Source of the DNA: Methanospirillum sp.
GTDB taxonomy: Archaea > Halobacteriota > Methanomicrobia > Methanomicrobiales > Methanospirillaceae
Reading direction: 5' to 3'
Length of the DNA stretch: 18,539 nt
Assembly (NCBI GenBank): GCA_028695895.1
Contig: JAQVIE010000005.1
Location: forward strand, 1 to 18,539
In this document: piece after piece, positions 7,393 to 14,236 of the stretch
Numbering within the stretch: position 1 is the first letter of the stretch
How the letters are laid out: each line of letters opens with the position of its first letter
The notes under the pieces: model-generated
The model's input: only the letters and a program-made list of their open reading frames with translations
Databases searched by the model: none
What the model was told of the DNA's origin: nothing
Program-made: the position numbers and the translations under genes

Positions 7393-8073
7393 ATGCGACC
7401 TTATGTGATTGTGAACGTTGCAGTCAGTGCTGATGGAAAGATCTCCACCAGGGAACGCAGACAGGTGAAAATATCAGGAAAAGAAGACTTTGATCGGGTG
7501 GATGAGATGAAAGCCGGCTGTGATGCAATAATGGTCGGTATCGGAACTGTTCTTGCAGATGATCCCTCCCTCACCGTTAAATCAGCTGACAGGATCGATG
7601 AGCGGGTAAGAAATGGGAGACCTGAACACCCTGTCAGGATAGTTGTAGACAGTAAAGGAAGAACACCTCCTGATGCAAAAATACTTCACAAAGGGCCCGG
7701 ACTTCGGATCATTGCCGTTTCTGATCTGGCACCGGAGAAAAACATCATCATTCTGAAACAACATGCAAATATTATCCAGTCCGGAGAAAAAACCATAGAT
7801 CTTAAGTTACTTCTTGAAAAATTATCTGAAACGGGTGTCAGCCGGCTGATGGTGGAAGGTGGCGGAACTCTTATATGGGGGCTTTTATCTGCAGGACTTG
7901 TAGATGAACTCTCCATGTTTGTAGGCAATATCATCATAGGAGGAAAAGACGCACCAACTCTTGCAGACGGTATCGGGTACATCTCTGAATCAGATTTTCC
8001 ATTACTTGAACTATTATCCATCTCCCAAATTGAGGAAGGTGTTCTTATCCACTGGAAAGTCAAAAAAAGGTAA
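7393..8073 (+). CDS. arfC: 2,5-diamino-6-(ribosylamino)pyrimidinone 5'-phosphate reductase (archaeal RibD C-terminal type)
   Basis: The enzyme reduces the ribosyl side chain of the diaminopyrimidine phosphate to ribityl with NAD(P)H, the second step of archaeal riboflavin synthesis. The same branch yields the ribitylaminouracil used for FO. The 226 residues match the stand-alone archaeal form (no deaminase domain). Family motifs are SADGKIS (12-18), MVGIGTVLADDPSL (47-60), IVVDSKGRTP (83-92), MVEGGGTL (153-160) and GGKDAPTL (183-190). AGGA at 7382-7385 is seven bases before the ATG, nine bases after the DUF1894 stop. CofH, encoded elsewhere in the window, uses the downstream product, so both genes bear on the F420/flavin supply. 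Confidence 0.93.
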   Translation: MRPYVIVNVAVSADGKISTRERRQVKISGKEDFDRVDEMKAGCDAIMVGIGTVLADDPSLTVKSADRIDERVRNGRPEHPVRIVVDSKGRTPPDAKILHKGPGLRIIAVSDLAPEKNIIILKQHANIIQSGEKTIDLKLLLEKLSETGVSRLMVEGGGTLIWGLLSAGLVDELSMFVGNIIIGGKDAPTLADGIGYISESDFPLLELLSISQIEEGVLIHWKVKKR

Positions 8074-8092
8074 AACCTGAAAATAATTGATA

Positions 8093-8105
8093 TTTTTCGA
8101 TTTTT
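8093..8105 (+). terminator. Double T5 terminator of the DUF1890-DUF1894-reductase operon
   Basis: Two T5 runs separated by CGA lie about 20 bases after the TAA stop at 8071-8073. The next gene is convergent. Confidence 0.45.
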
Positions 8106-8118
8106 CCATTAGCCCGGG

Positions 8119-8155
8119 AAAAAAACAAAACCCAGAGGGTATATTGTAAAACCCT
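8119..8155 (-). terminator. Hairpin plus T-tract terminator of the PP-loop gene
   Basis: On the minus strand AGGGT (8151-8155) pairs with ACCCT (8136-8140) across ten bases. After CTGGG this is followed by a T4-G-T7 stretch (8119-8130). That is a rho-independent-like arrangement about 70 bases past the stop at 8224, back to back with the plus-strand T-runs. Confidence 0.45.
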
Positions 8156-8223
8156 TTACTGACAACCAGCTTCATGCCACCATAGAGATAGCATTACAGA
8201 AATGAGATTTATAATAATCGTTC

Positions 8224-9669
8224 TCATACTGACTGGTAACCCTGAGTTTTCCATTCCCCGCTCTCAAACCATGATTCAGGTACTCCGTTATTGTCCATCC
8301 ATTCAGTAACAGCCTTCTCCCATTCCTGCCACAGTTCGGGATGAATTGTCTTTATTTTCTCAAATACGCCAGCATCACTTGCAGGGCACATATAGCATCC
8401 CATCCTGTCAACCCCGTGCTTATACAATATATTAAACGGGGCTTTTTCACGAAAGATGTAAAGCCACACGTGAAGAGCTGTCCAGGTATGAATCGGTGCA
8501 AGGCAAACCTGGTTCTGAACATATGAATTACGCCAGACACGCGGGTTTTTCATGCGTGAGAATGACTCATATTTTCTTTGCCCGATAAATGAGACCAGCT
8601 CGCCATTTTCCCCGTACTTTTCAATGATGTGCCGGCGCAGGGGTTCCAGTTTGGCAGTTTTGCAGCACCAGCGATTATTTCGGGCAGGAGGGCCGTTTAC
8701 CTGAAAATCTCGCCAGAATTCATCCCCTGATTCAATTCTGACACATTCAAGATCATATCTTTCCTGAACATCCCGGACATTGTCTTCAGTAGATGAAAAC
8801 TCAAGTCCGGTGTCAATATAAAGAATCGGGAGCTTCCGATAGGTGTTCATCACCACCAGAAGGGTTGCAAGACTGTCTTTTCCTCCAGAATATGAGACAG
8901 ACATTGGAAGATGTTTATATGGGCTTATATTATCTGCAATAAACTTACCAGATGCAGCCTCAGCCTTTGCCAGCACTTTTTCATTTGCTTTAATAACATC
9001 ATCCCATGTCGCCTTTCCTGGGGTATATTTGGAAGATATGTTTTTTCTTGTTTTTACAACCTGCCCGCGTTCCATAAGGTTTGCTTCTTCTGCATCAACC
9101 CTTGCCCTGCCAACTCCGGCACAGTCACCTGCCTGCGTCATCATGATAACTTCGTCACCCTCCCTGACTGAACAGTCACAGGAGATAAGGCCTGGAGCAA
9201 GGAGACTTCTTCCATCCCTGACCGACTGAAAAGCCCCGTCATCAATTATTATGGACCTTTTTTCCGGCTTGTCTATTAATACCGCGTCAGGACGGGGAAG
9301 AGCTTCCCAGCGTTTCCTGGCAGGAAGGTATCGTATCGCCCCTACAATTGCCCCTCCAACAATTATCTCTTCCATGCGGTCATGATCCGGGACTTTGTTC
9401 AGAAGTGCGATCTGGTCATCTGGAATAATCTGCATTCCAAACCGTTCTTCATATACCTGGTTTACAAATTCAATGTCGTCAGGAAATGCAGGTCTGGCAT
9501 CACCAGGAGGCGTTACCGGGACTGCACGGGTATTTTCTCCACATGCACAATGGTCAGCAAGGACCGGGGTATGACACGAATCACACCAGTGAAGAAGAAT
9601 TTTGCCATGATATAATCCACCCATATCTCCTAATTTGTATGTTTTGTCCCTACATACTGCTTTGTACAT
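8224..9669 (-). CDS. PAPS reductase-like PP-loop protein with Zn-ribbon, PUA-like domain and Fe-S cysteines
   Basis: The 481-residue protein has three parts. The N terminus carries a small zinc ribbon (C29, C32, C41, C43). A middle region of about 128-205 looks like a PUA RNA-binding domain (GDEVIMMTQAGDCAGVGRAR). The C-terminal half is a PP-loop ATPase/sulfonucleotide reductase domain with SGGKDS at 261-266 and LYIDTGLEF at 283-291. C335-C336 and C425-x2-C428 match the CC...CxxC pattern that holds a [4Fe-4S] cluster in APS/PAPS reductases. Archaeal proteins of this architecture are annotated as PAPS reductases, but the PUA-like domain suggests RNA, so sulfur chemistry on RNA or another substrate is possible. 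It starts at 9669 with no Shine-Dalgarno sequence, and TTTTAAAA at 9703-9710 predicts a near-leaderless mRNA. It is divergent from the mbh operon. Confidence 0.9.
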   Translation of the reverse strand: MYKAVCRDKTYKLGDMGGLYHGKILLHWCDSCHTPVLADHCACGENTRAVPVTPPGDARPAFPDDIEFVNQVYEERFGMQIIPDDQIALLNKVPDHDRMEEIIVGGAIVGAIRYLPARKRWEALPRPDAVLIDKPEKRSIIIDDGAFQSVRDGRSLLAPGLISCDCSVREGDEVIMMTQAGDCAGVGRARVDAEEANLMERGQVVKTRKNISSKYTPGKATWDDVIKANEKVLAKAEAASGKFIADNISPYKHLPMSVSYSGGKDSLATLLVVMNTYRKLPILYIDTGLEFSSTEDNVRDVQERYDLECVRIESGDEFWRDFQVNGPPARNNRWCCKTAKLEPLRRHIIEKYGENGELVSFIGQRKYESFSRMKNPRVWRNSYVQNQVCLAPIHTWTALHVWLYIFREKAPFNILYKHGVDRMGCYMCPASDAGVFEKIKTIHPELWQEWEKAVTEWMDNNGVPESWFESGEWKTQGYQSV

Positions 9670-9702
9670 GTGGGTTGCCAGGACTTTGATAATTGCTCAT
9701 TT

Positions 9703-9710
9703 TTTTAAAA
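9703..9710 (-). promoter_or_regulatory. TATA-like box for the PP-loop gene
   Basis: TTTTAAAA is its own reverse complement. Taking about 26 bases to the start site gives transcription start about ten bases before the ATG at 9669. Confidence 0.4.
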
Positions 9711-9733
9711 TGAAATCTGACCTGAATAAATAA

Positions 9734-9741
9734 TTTTATAT
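9734..9741 (+). promoter_or_regulatory. TATA-like box of the mbh operon
   Basis: TTTTATAT is preceded by an A-rich stretch (AAATAA) that could be the BRE. The expected transcription start is near 9764, giving a leader of about 75 bases before mbhA. It is the only good candidate upstream of the 14 genes. Confidence 0.45.
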
Positions 9742-9743
9742 CA

Positions 9744-9760
9744 TGAGGATAACCACCTCA
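9744..9760 (+). promoter_or_regulatory. Dyad between mbh TATA box and predicted start site
   Basis: TGAGG at 9744-9748 and CCTCA at 9756-9760 are inverted copies with seven bases between them. A regulator bound here, downstream of the TATA box, would block RNA polymerase recruitment, the common archaeal repression geometry. No regulator gene is in the window, and 5-bp arms are short enough to arise by chance. Confidence 0.3.
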
Positions 9761-9777
9761 GTTGATCACGATTTATC

Positions 9778-9843
9778 ATGAAGTTTAGAGAGGCTTTGGC
9801 ATGGCAATGCCATTATGATTACCAGGAGCAGATGATGCTATGA
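9778..9843 (+). CDS. Possible 21-residue leader peptide upstream of mbhA
   Basis: ATG at 9778 opens a frame reading MKFREALAWQCHYDYQEQMM plus a final L, and its TGA (9841-9843) overlaps the mbhA ATG as ATGA, like the other junctions of this operon. It would be the first ATG after the predicted transcription start. It contains the mbhA ribosome binding site AGGAG (9824-9828). There is no Shine-Dalgarno sequence of its own, which would fit a near-leaderless start. It could be a translated regulatory uORF or chance; the peptide resembles nothing I know. Confidence 0.3.
   Translation: MKFREALAWQCHYDYQEQMML
9797..9812 (+). promoter_or_regulatory. Perfect 6-bp hairpin in the mbh leader
   Basis: TGGCAT, loop GGCA, ATGCCA form a perfect stem-loop in the predicted 5' leader, 27 bases before mbhA and 11 bases before its AGGAG. 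It is too short to be a recognisable riboswitch and could modulate mRNA stability or translation. Confidence 0.35.
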
Positions 9844-10367
9844 TTCCGTTTATTGTCTCTGCGTTTGTCGCATTTCTGTTTTACCTGGTGCTGGTTATCG
9901 GGTCCGGCTCTGTTCTCTTCTGGTCATGGGAAGAAATTATTGCAGGAGTAATAATAGGGCTTGCAACAGGTGTAATCTGCAGAAAAGTTTTCTGTAAGAA
10001 TGAAAATTACCGGATGTTAAACCCGGTCCGCCTGGTAAGTTTTCTTTTCTATATATGTGGGCCTTTCCTTGTGGAACTTACAAAGGCAAACCTTGATGTT
10101 GCATACCGGATTATCACCGGAAGGATAAGACCTGGAATTATCAGGTTACGCTCCGGGATGAAGTCTGATCTTGCACTGACCATGCTTGCCCATTCAATCA
10201 CACTGACGCCCGGAACTCTTAGTGTTAATGTTGATGAAAAAAGTCATGACCTCTTTATCCACGTTATTCACCTGGACGAAGGTGATGAGAAAAAAGAGGC
10301 ATTCGAGGCTGAAGAGATCTTTACTTTCATGAATCTGCCAGCCTGGATAAGGAGGATAGCCGAATGA
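9840..10367 (+). CDS. mbhA: Membrane-bound hydrogenase subunit A (MrpE-like)
   Basis: This is the first subunit of the Mrp-type antiporter module of the energy-converting hydrogenase. The 175 residues have three N-terminal membrane helices (about 3-21, 31-47 and 64-85), then a cytosolic domain with the MrpE block HSITLTPGTLSV (118-129). In Mrp systems this subunit is needed for assembly of the antiporter unit. AGGAG at 9824-9828 is 11 bases from the ATG, a longer spacing than at the downstream genes. The stop overlaps mbhB as ATGA. Translation may be coupled to the 21-codon frame that ends on its start codon. Confidence 0.92.
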   Translation: MIPFIVSAFVAFLFYLVLVIGSGSVLFWSWEEIIAGVIIGLATGVICRKVFCKNENYRMLNPVRLVSFLFYICGPFLVELTKANLDVAYRIITGRIRPGIIRLRSGMKSDLALTMLAHSITLTPGTLSVNVDEKSHDLFIHVIHLDEGDEKKEAFEAEEIFTFMNLPAWIRRIAE

Positions 10368-10621
10368 TTGAGATGTTTATGGTAGCAGCCCTTATCACCG
10401 TGATAATTGGTTTTGGTGCCATGATTCGTCTTATACTGGGACCGACAAATCCTGACAGGGTTGTGGCGGTGGATACAATAAATACGCTTACAGTTGCGGT
10501 TCTTATTCTTCTCAGCGTGCTGTACGAACAGTTCATCTTCATCGATGTGGCAATTGTTTATGCTCTGCTGTCCTTTGTCTCCACACTGTATATAGCAAAA
10601 CATATCGGAGGAGAACTCTGA
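10364..10621 (+). CDS. mbhB: Membrane-bound hydrogenase subunit B (MrpF-like)
   Basis: This 85-residue integral membrane protein has three helices and the MrpF signature GPTNPDRVVAVDTINT (26-41). It belongs to the Na+/H+-exchange half of the complex. The start is fixed by GGAGG at 10351-10355, eight bases before the ATG, and by the four-base ATGA overlap with mbhA. The stop overlaps mbhC by one base (TGATG). Confidence 0.92.
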   Translation: MIEMFMVAALITVIIGFGAMIRLILGPTNPDRVVAVDTINTLTVAVLILLSVLYEQFIFIDVAIVYALLSFVSTLYIAKHIGGEL

Positions 10622-10977
10622 TGTTAGCAGATTCAATCGCTTTTGTTCTTCTGGTTATTGGACTGATATTTAATGCCTTAGGTGTAATTGGTCTCCTGAG
10701 ATTCCCTGATGTTTACACGCGGCTTCATGCATCAACCAAGGCAACCACCTTTGGAAGCATATTCCTCTGCCTTGGGGTTGTGGTTTATGCAATAGCGCAT
10801 TATTTCTGGACATCTGACTCCCAGTATCTCATGGTTATTGTTCATACCATTATTGCAGTATTCGCACTCGCAGTTACAAATGCTGCAGGATCTCATGCGA
10901 TCTCCCGTGCCGCATATAAAAGCGGGCAGATACCCGAACCTGCTGTTGTTGACAAACTGGCGGAGGCCGGCCTGTGA
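10621..10977 (+). CDS. mbhC: Membrane-bound hydrogenase subunit C (MrpG-like)
   Basis: This 118-residue membrane protein has three helices and the diagnostic MrpG/PhaG block RFPDVYTRLHASTKATTFG (27-45). A hydrophilic tail of about 30 residues follows the last helix. GGAGGAG at 10607-10613 is seven bases from the ATG. The end overlaps the GTG start of mbhD by four bases (GTGA). Confidence 0.93.
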   Translation: MLADSIAFVLLVIGLIFNALGVIGLLRFPDVYTRLHASTKATTFGSIFLCLGVVVYAIAHYFWTSDSQYLMVIVHTIIAVFALAVTNAAGSHAISRAAYKSGQIPEPAVVDKLAEAGL

Positions 10978-11219
10978 TTGCCATTATTCACATCCTGGTT
11001 TTAATCGGGATTATCATCACTGCAGCATTTATTGTCTGGCAAAAAAACCTCATCGCTGCTGCCATAGCCTTTGCAGCCTTCAGTTTCCTTCTTTCGATAG
11101 AATTCTACATTTTACAGGCTCCGGATGTGGCCATTGCTGAAGCAGCAGTTGGTGCCGGAGTATCAACTGCAATATTTCTGATTGCAATATGGGCTACACA
11201 TGACCAGGAGGCGGCATAA
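10974..11219 (+). CDS. mbhD: Membrane-bound hydrogenase subunit D (MrpB N-terminal/DUF4040-like)
   Basis: This 81-residue protein has three membrane helices and the conserved block APDVAIAEAAVGAG (49-62), related to a C-terminal segment of large MrpA proteins. In MBH complexes it lies in the antiporter module near the proposed sodium path (known for the Pyrococcus complex, inferred here). GTG is the start, supported by GGAGG at 10962-10966, seven bases upstream. The TAA overlaps the mbhE ATG by one base. Confidence 0.9.
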   Translation: MIAIIHILVLIGIIITAAFIVWQKNLIAAAIAFAAFSFLLSIEFYILQAPDVAIAEAAVGAGVSTAIFLIAIWATHDQEAA

Positions 11220-11503
11220 TGAGATCCCTTGCTGTATGGTTCACTCTTGTGATCCTGGGTATTGGCCTGCTGTTTACTGCAGTAACTATTCCTTTTGGAA
11301 GCCCTGCCATGTCAGACATGGATGATTATTTCATCGCTCACGGACAGGAACAGACCGGGGCAAATAATATCGTAACATCCATCGTGTTTGACTTTAGGGG
11401 GTTTGACACCATAGGAGAAGCATCTGTCCTTTTTACCGCGGTGTTTGGAGTGTCTGTTCTTTTCAGAGTCAGGAAAAAAGAGGAGGATTACGAATATGAG
11501 TGA
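11219..11503 (+). CDS. mbhE: Membrane-bound hydrogenase subunit E
   Basis: This 94-residue protein has two membrane helices (about 5-24 and 67-83) separated by an outside loop, and ends in a charged tail (RKKEEDYEYE). The block NIVTSIVFDFRGFDTIGEAS (50-69) is the family signature shared with the MrpA C terminus and MbhE. AGGAGG at 11206-11211 precedes the ATG by seven bases. The last eight bases overlap mbhF. Confidence 0.9.
   Translation: MRSLAVWFTLVILGIGLLFTAVTIPFGSPAMSDMDDYFIAHGQEQTGANNIVTSIVFDFRGFDTIGEASVLFTAVFGVSVLFRVRKKEEDYEYE
11481..11486 (+). promoter_or_regulatory. Ribosome binding site that sets the mbhF start
   Basis: AGGAGG lies nine bases before ATG 11496. It shows that translation starts there and not at the in-frame ATG at 11445, which sits deep inside mbhE and would add 17 residues unlike any MrpB N terminus. 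Confidence 0.7.
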
Positions 11504-11975
11504 CTGTATGAGTAAGCTCGTCCGGACTACAGCGGATGTCATGTTTCTGTTTATCACGGTGTTTGGTTTTTATATCGTACTTCATGGACACCTTACCCCT
11601 GGTGGAGGATTCCAGGGAGGGGCCATTGTAGCCGGCGGTTTCATTCTGCTGATAGTTGCCAACAGGCTTGAAGATTTTCTGAAATGGTTTCAAAAAAGAT
11701 CATTCCAGTCATGTGAGGTTTCAGGTCTTGTCCTTTTTATTGGAACTGCTCTTGCAGCCATACCGCTTGGCTACATCTTTTTCAAGAACTTTTTAAACGG
11801 AGCCGGAGGGTTGTTTGGTCAGGCAGTGCCTTTTGGAATAAATTCTGGCATTCTGAATACCGCAGGGACCATTCCCATCATGAATATCGCGGTGGGAATT
11901 GAAGTGCTTGGTGGATTAAGTATCATTGTTTTATATATGACAAGTGGAATCCGTTCTCACGAGGAGGGAGAATGA
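11496..11975 (+). CDS. mbhF: Membrane-bound hydrogenase subunit F (MrpB-like)
   Basis: This 159-residue MrpB homologue has four membrane helices and the family hallmark GHLTPGGGFQGGAIVAGGF (31-49). The start at 11496 is chosen from AGGAGG at 11481-11486 and from MrpB proteins beginning just before a helix. It overlaps mbhE by eight bases. It is part of the sodium/proton exchange module that couples ion transport to hydrogen production or use. The stop overlaps mbhG as ATGA. Confidence 0.93.
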   Translation: MSDCMSKLVRTTADVMFLFITVFGFYIVLHGHLTPGGGFQGGAIVAGGFILLIVANRLEDFLKWFQKRSFQSCEVSGLVLFIGTALAAIPLGYIFFKNFLNGAGGLFGQAVPFGINSGILNTAGTIPIMNIAVGIEVLGGLSIIVLYMTSGIRSHEEGE

Positions 11976-12316
11976 TAGATAATCTCCCGTTCCTGGTCGT
12001 TGCAGTTACAATTCTGCTCGGCCTTTACACCATCCTTCTGAAAAAGGATCTTATCAAGATAATCATGGGAATATCGATCGTTGAATCCGGGGTTAACCTC
12101 TTTTTGATCGTGCTTGGATACAGGTGGGACAGTATTGCCCCCATCTTTACCGGTGCACCTTCCCTTGCCATGGTAATGCCCACTGTTCAGGCCCTGACTC
12201 TTACAAGCATTGTAATAGGTGTGGCAACCCTTGCCCTGATGCTGTCCATGGTTATGATCATCTTCCGGTATTACAAGACGACCGATGTCAGCAAAGTAAC
12301 AAAACTGCAGGGGTAA
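11972..12316 (+). CDS. mbhG: Membrane-bound hydrogenase subunit G (MrpC/NuoK-like)
   Basis: This 114-residue protein has three membrane helices and the MrpC block PTVQALTLTSIVIGVA (70-85). The usual DPLPQAL reads MPTVQAL here, a local variant. A conserved acidic residue sits in helix 2 (E38 in GISIVESGVNLF), the position of the carboxylate important in NuoK/MrpC proteins. GGAGGG lies directly upstream. The stop is three bases before mbhH, the only gap in the operon. Confidence 0.92.
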   Translation: MIDNLPFLVVAVTILLGLYTILLKKDLIKIIMGISIVESGVNLFLIVLGYRWDSIAPIFTGAPSLAMVMPTVQALTLTSIVIGVATLALMLSMVMIIFRYYKTTDVSKVTKLQG

Positions 12317-12319
12317 AAA

Positions 12320-13888
12320 ATGGATATAATACTTGACAATCTGCCTGGGCTTCTTATAGCAATTCCCCTGCTTGGAGCTTTTTTAACACCAGTTCTCTCC
12401 AGGGCAGGTGATAATGTTCGAAATGTCTGGGTAATGGTAATTACTACCCTGTCTTCCCTTTGTGGACTTCTGGTAGCATCCCGTGTACTGGAGGCCGGGA
12501 CAATTGTGTATGCATTCGGTGTTGATACAATATCTAATGTAATTCCGTTGGATTCCGGTGGAATTCCCATAAGGATAATATTCACAATCGATCCGATCAA
12601 TGCCTTCATGCTGATAATTGCAGCAGTTGTGGGCTTTTGTATCACCCTGTATTCCATATCCAGCATGGAGAAGTTATCAGGAAAAGACGGATTTTTTACC
12701 CTGCTTTTCCTTCTCGTTGCCAGTGTGTACGGGATGATAGCGACAGGCGATCTATTCAACTTCTTTGTATTCCTTGAGATAAGTTCTCTTGCCGGTGCAG
12801 CCCTTGTTGCATACAGGATTGACAAGGGAGTTGCTACAGAGGCCGGATTCAAATATGCAGCTCTTTCAACACTTGGCGGGATGCTCTTCCTGGTCGGTGT
12901 GGGTCTTCTCTATGCCCAGTATAACTCCCTTAACATGGCAGTTATTGCTGACCGGATGCAACTGACCGGGCTTGACATAATGGCATTTGTTCTGTTTTTC
13001 ACAGCTCTTGCCATGAAATGTGGTGCAGTTCCGATGCACTTTTGGACACCGGACAGTTATACGATGGCTCCTTCTTCTGTCACTGCATTCCTGGTCGTCT
13101 CTTCGCAGGCAAGTCTTTATGCTCTCTTCAGGGTCTGTTTTACCCTTTATGGAGGACAGATAAACCCGCTTACCGTCGGATGGGTCATCATCATTTTAGG
13201 GGTTCTCTCCATGTTCATCGGTGTAACGATGGCAATTCCGCAGAAAGATGTGAAAAGACTGATGGCATATCATGCAGTCTCCCAGACCGGTTATATGCTG
13301 CTTGGAGTCGGAGTGGGACTTGCAGCCCTTTCAAGCACCTGTTTTTCACAGGGCGTCGGAATGATGGCACTAAAGGGAGGTCTCTTTCATATTATGAATC
13401 ATGCCTTGTACAAAGGTCTCCTGTTCCTTACTGCAGGTGTTATCATGTACAGATGCGGAACCCGGAACCTTAACCAGCTGGGTGGTCTTGGACACAACAT
13501 GAAGTGGACCATGATCTTTTTCATGATAGGAGCACTTGCAATAGCAGGAATTCCTCCATTTAATGGTTTTGCATCAAAGCTGCTTATTTATGAGTCAACA
13601 TTTTTGTTCAATCCTTTAATAGCAGTAATAGCCATGGTAGTGAGTATCCTGACCCTGGCATCTTTCGTCAAGGTTTTCCATTCCATGTTCATGGGGCCAA
13701 AACTGCCTGAATACCAGGACGTGGAAGAAGCACCAAAACCGATGCTCATCGCGATGGGAATACTGGCAGTCTTGGTAATTCTCTTTGGAATATTCCCACA
13801 ACAGGTTGTTGACACTCTTGTAACTCCTGCTGCTTTTGCTCTTGTGGATTATCATGGATATATATCAGCAGTGCTCGGAGGTGCATAA
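12320..13888 (+). CDS. mbhH: Membrane-bound hydrogenase subunit H (MrpD/NuoL-NuoN-like ion pump)
   Basis: This is the large proton-conducting subunit of the complex, 522 residues with about 14 membrane helices. Key antiporter-family charges are visible: E153 in FNFFVFLEISSLAGA (TM5), K233 in TALAMKCGAVPMHFWTPDSY (TM7) and a lysine in MNHALYKGLLFL (TM12). The broken-helix region DSYTMAPSSVTAFL is intact. These residues relay protons in complex I and Mrp homologues. It starts three bases after mbhG, and the stop abuts the mbhI ATG. A long minus-strand open frame over its beginning is a shadow. Confidence 0.95.
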   Translation: MDIILDNLPGLLIAIPLLGAFLTPVLSRAGDNVRNVWVMVITTLSSLCGLLVASRVLEAGTIVYAFGVDTISNVIPLDSGGIPIRIIFTIDPINAFMLIIAAVVGFCITLYSISSMEKLSGKDGFFTLLFLLVASVYGMIATGDLFNFFVFLEISSLAGAALVAYRIDKGVATEAGFKYAALSTLGGMLFLVGVGLLYAQYNSLNMAVIADRMQLTGLDIMAFVLFFTALAMKCGAVPMHFWTPDSYTMAPSSVTAFLVVSSQASLYALFRVCFTLYGGQINPLTVGWVIIILGVLSMFIGVTMAIPQKDVKRLMAYHAVSQTGYMLLGVGVGLAALSSTCFSQGVGMMALKGGLFHIMNHALYKGLLFLTAGVIMYRCGTRNLNQLGGLGHNMKWTMIFFMIGALAIAGIPPFNGFASKLLIYESTFLFNPLIAVIAMVVSILTLASFVKVFHSMFMGPKLPEYQDVEEAPKPMLIAMGILAVLVILFGIFPQQVVDTLVTPAAFALVDYHGYISAVLGGA

Positions 13889-14236
13889 ATGATTGAATCA
13901 TTCACCCTTACTACAGGGTTTGGAGCATGGAATGCATTATTCTGGGTTATTGCCTTTGTAATTGCGTTTATCATCGGATGGCTTATCTGGTTAAGGGGTG
14001 AGAAGGTATATGATACCAGTAAAGGATCAACGGCTCCGTTCCTATCAGGAATTGCAGAACCTGATAAAAAGGAGGTTCACATCAGGGCAGGCAACCTGTA
14101 CTGGGGATATAACGATGCCCTTTCAGGATACTATAAATTTGTTAAACCATTCCATACTGGCAACCTTTCAGATTATTTCCTGGCATACCTGTTAGTCACG
14201 GCTATTGTCCTTATCGTGGTGGTGGTCCTGAAATGA
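13889..14236 (+). CDS. mbhI: Membrane-bound hydrogenase subunit I (linker between antiporter and hydrogenase modules)
   Basis: This 115-residue protein has one helix at each end (about 16-36 and 94-115) and a soluble middle with NLYWGYNDALSGYYKFVKPFHTG. Its place between MrpD-like and hydrogenase genes, and the WG...HTG...SDY pattern, match MbhI. In the Pyrococcus complex MbhI carries a long lateral helix and joins the two membrane modules (known), inferred here. GGAGGTG at 13877-13883 is five bases from the ATG, which directly follows the mbhH stop. The end overlaps mbhJ by ATGA. Confidence 0.88.
   Translation: MIESFTLTTGFGAWNALFWVIAFVIAFIIGWLIWLRGEKVYDTSKGSTAPFLSGIAEPDKKEVHIRAGNLYWGYNDALSGYYKFVKPFHTGNLSDYFLAYLLVTAIVLIVVVVLK

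Noticed and set aside
8224..9669. Assignment as a definite assimilatory PAPS reductase (cysH)
   Set aside because: The added zinc ribbon and PUA-like domain, and the absence of pathway partners, make the substrate uncertain, so no gene symbol is given.
12271..12852. 193-codon minus-strand open frame
   Set aside because: It lies antisense to the end of mbhG and the start of mbhH, has no family features, and the plus-strand genes are certain.
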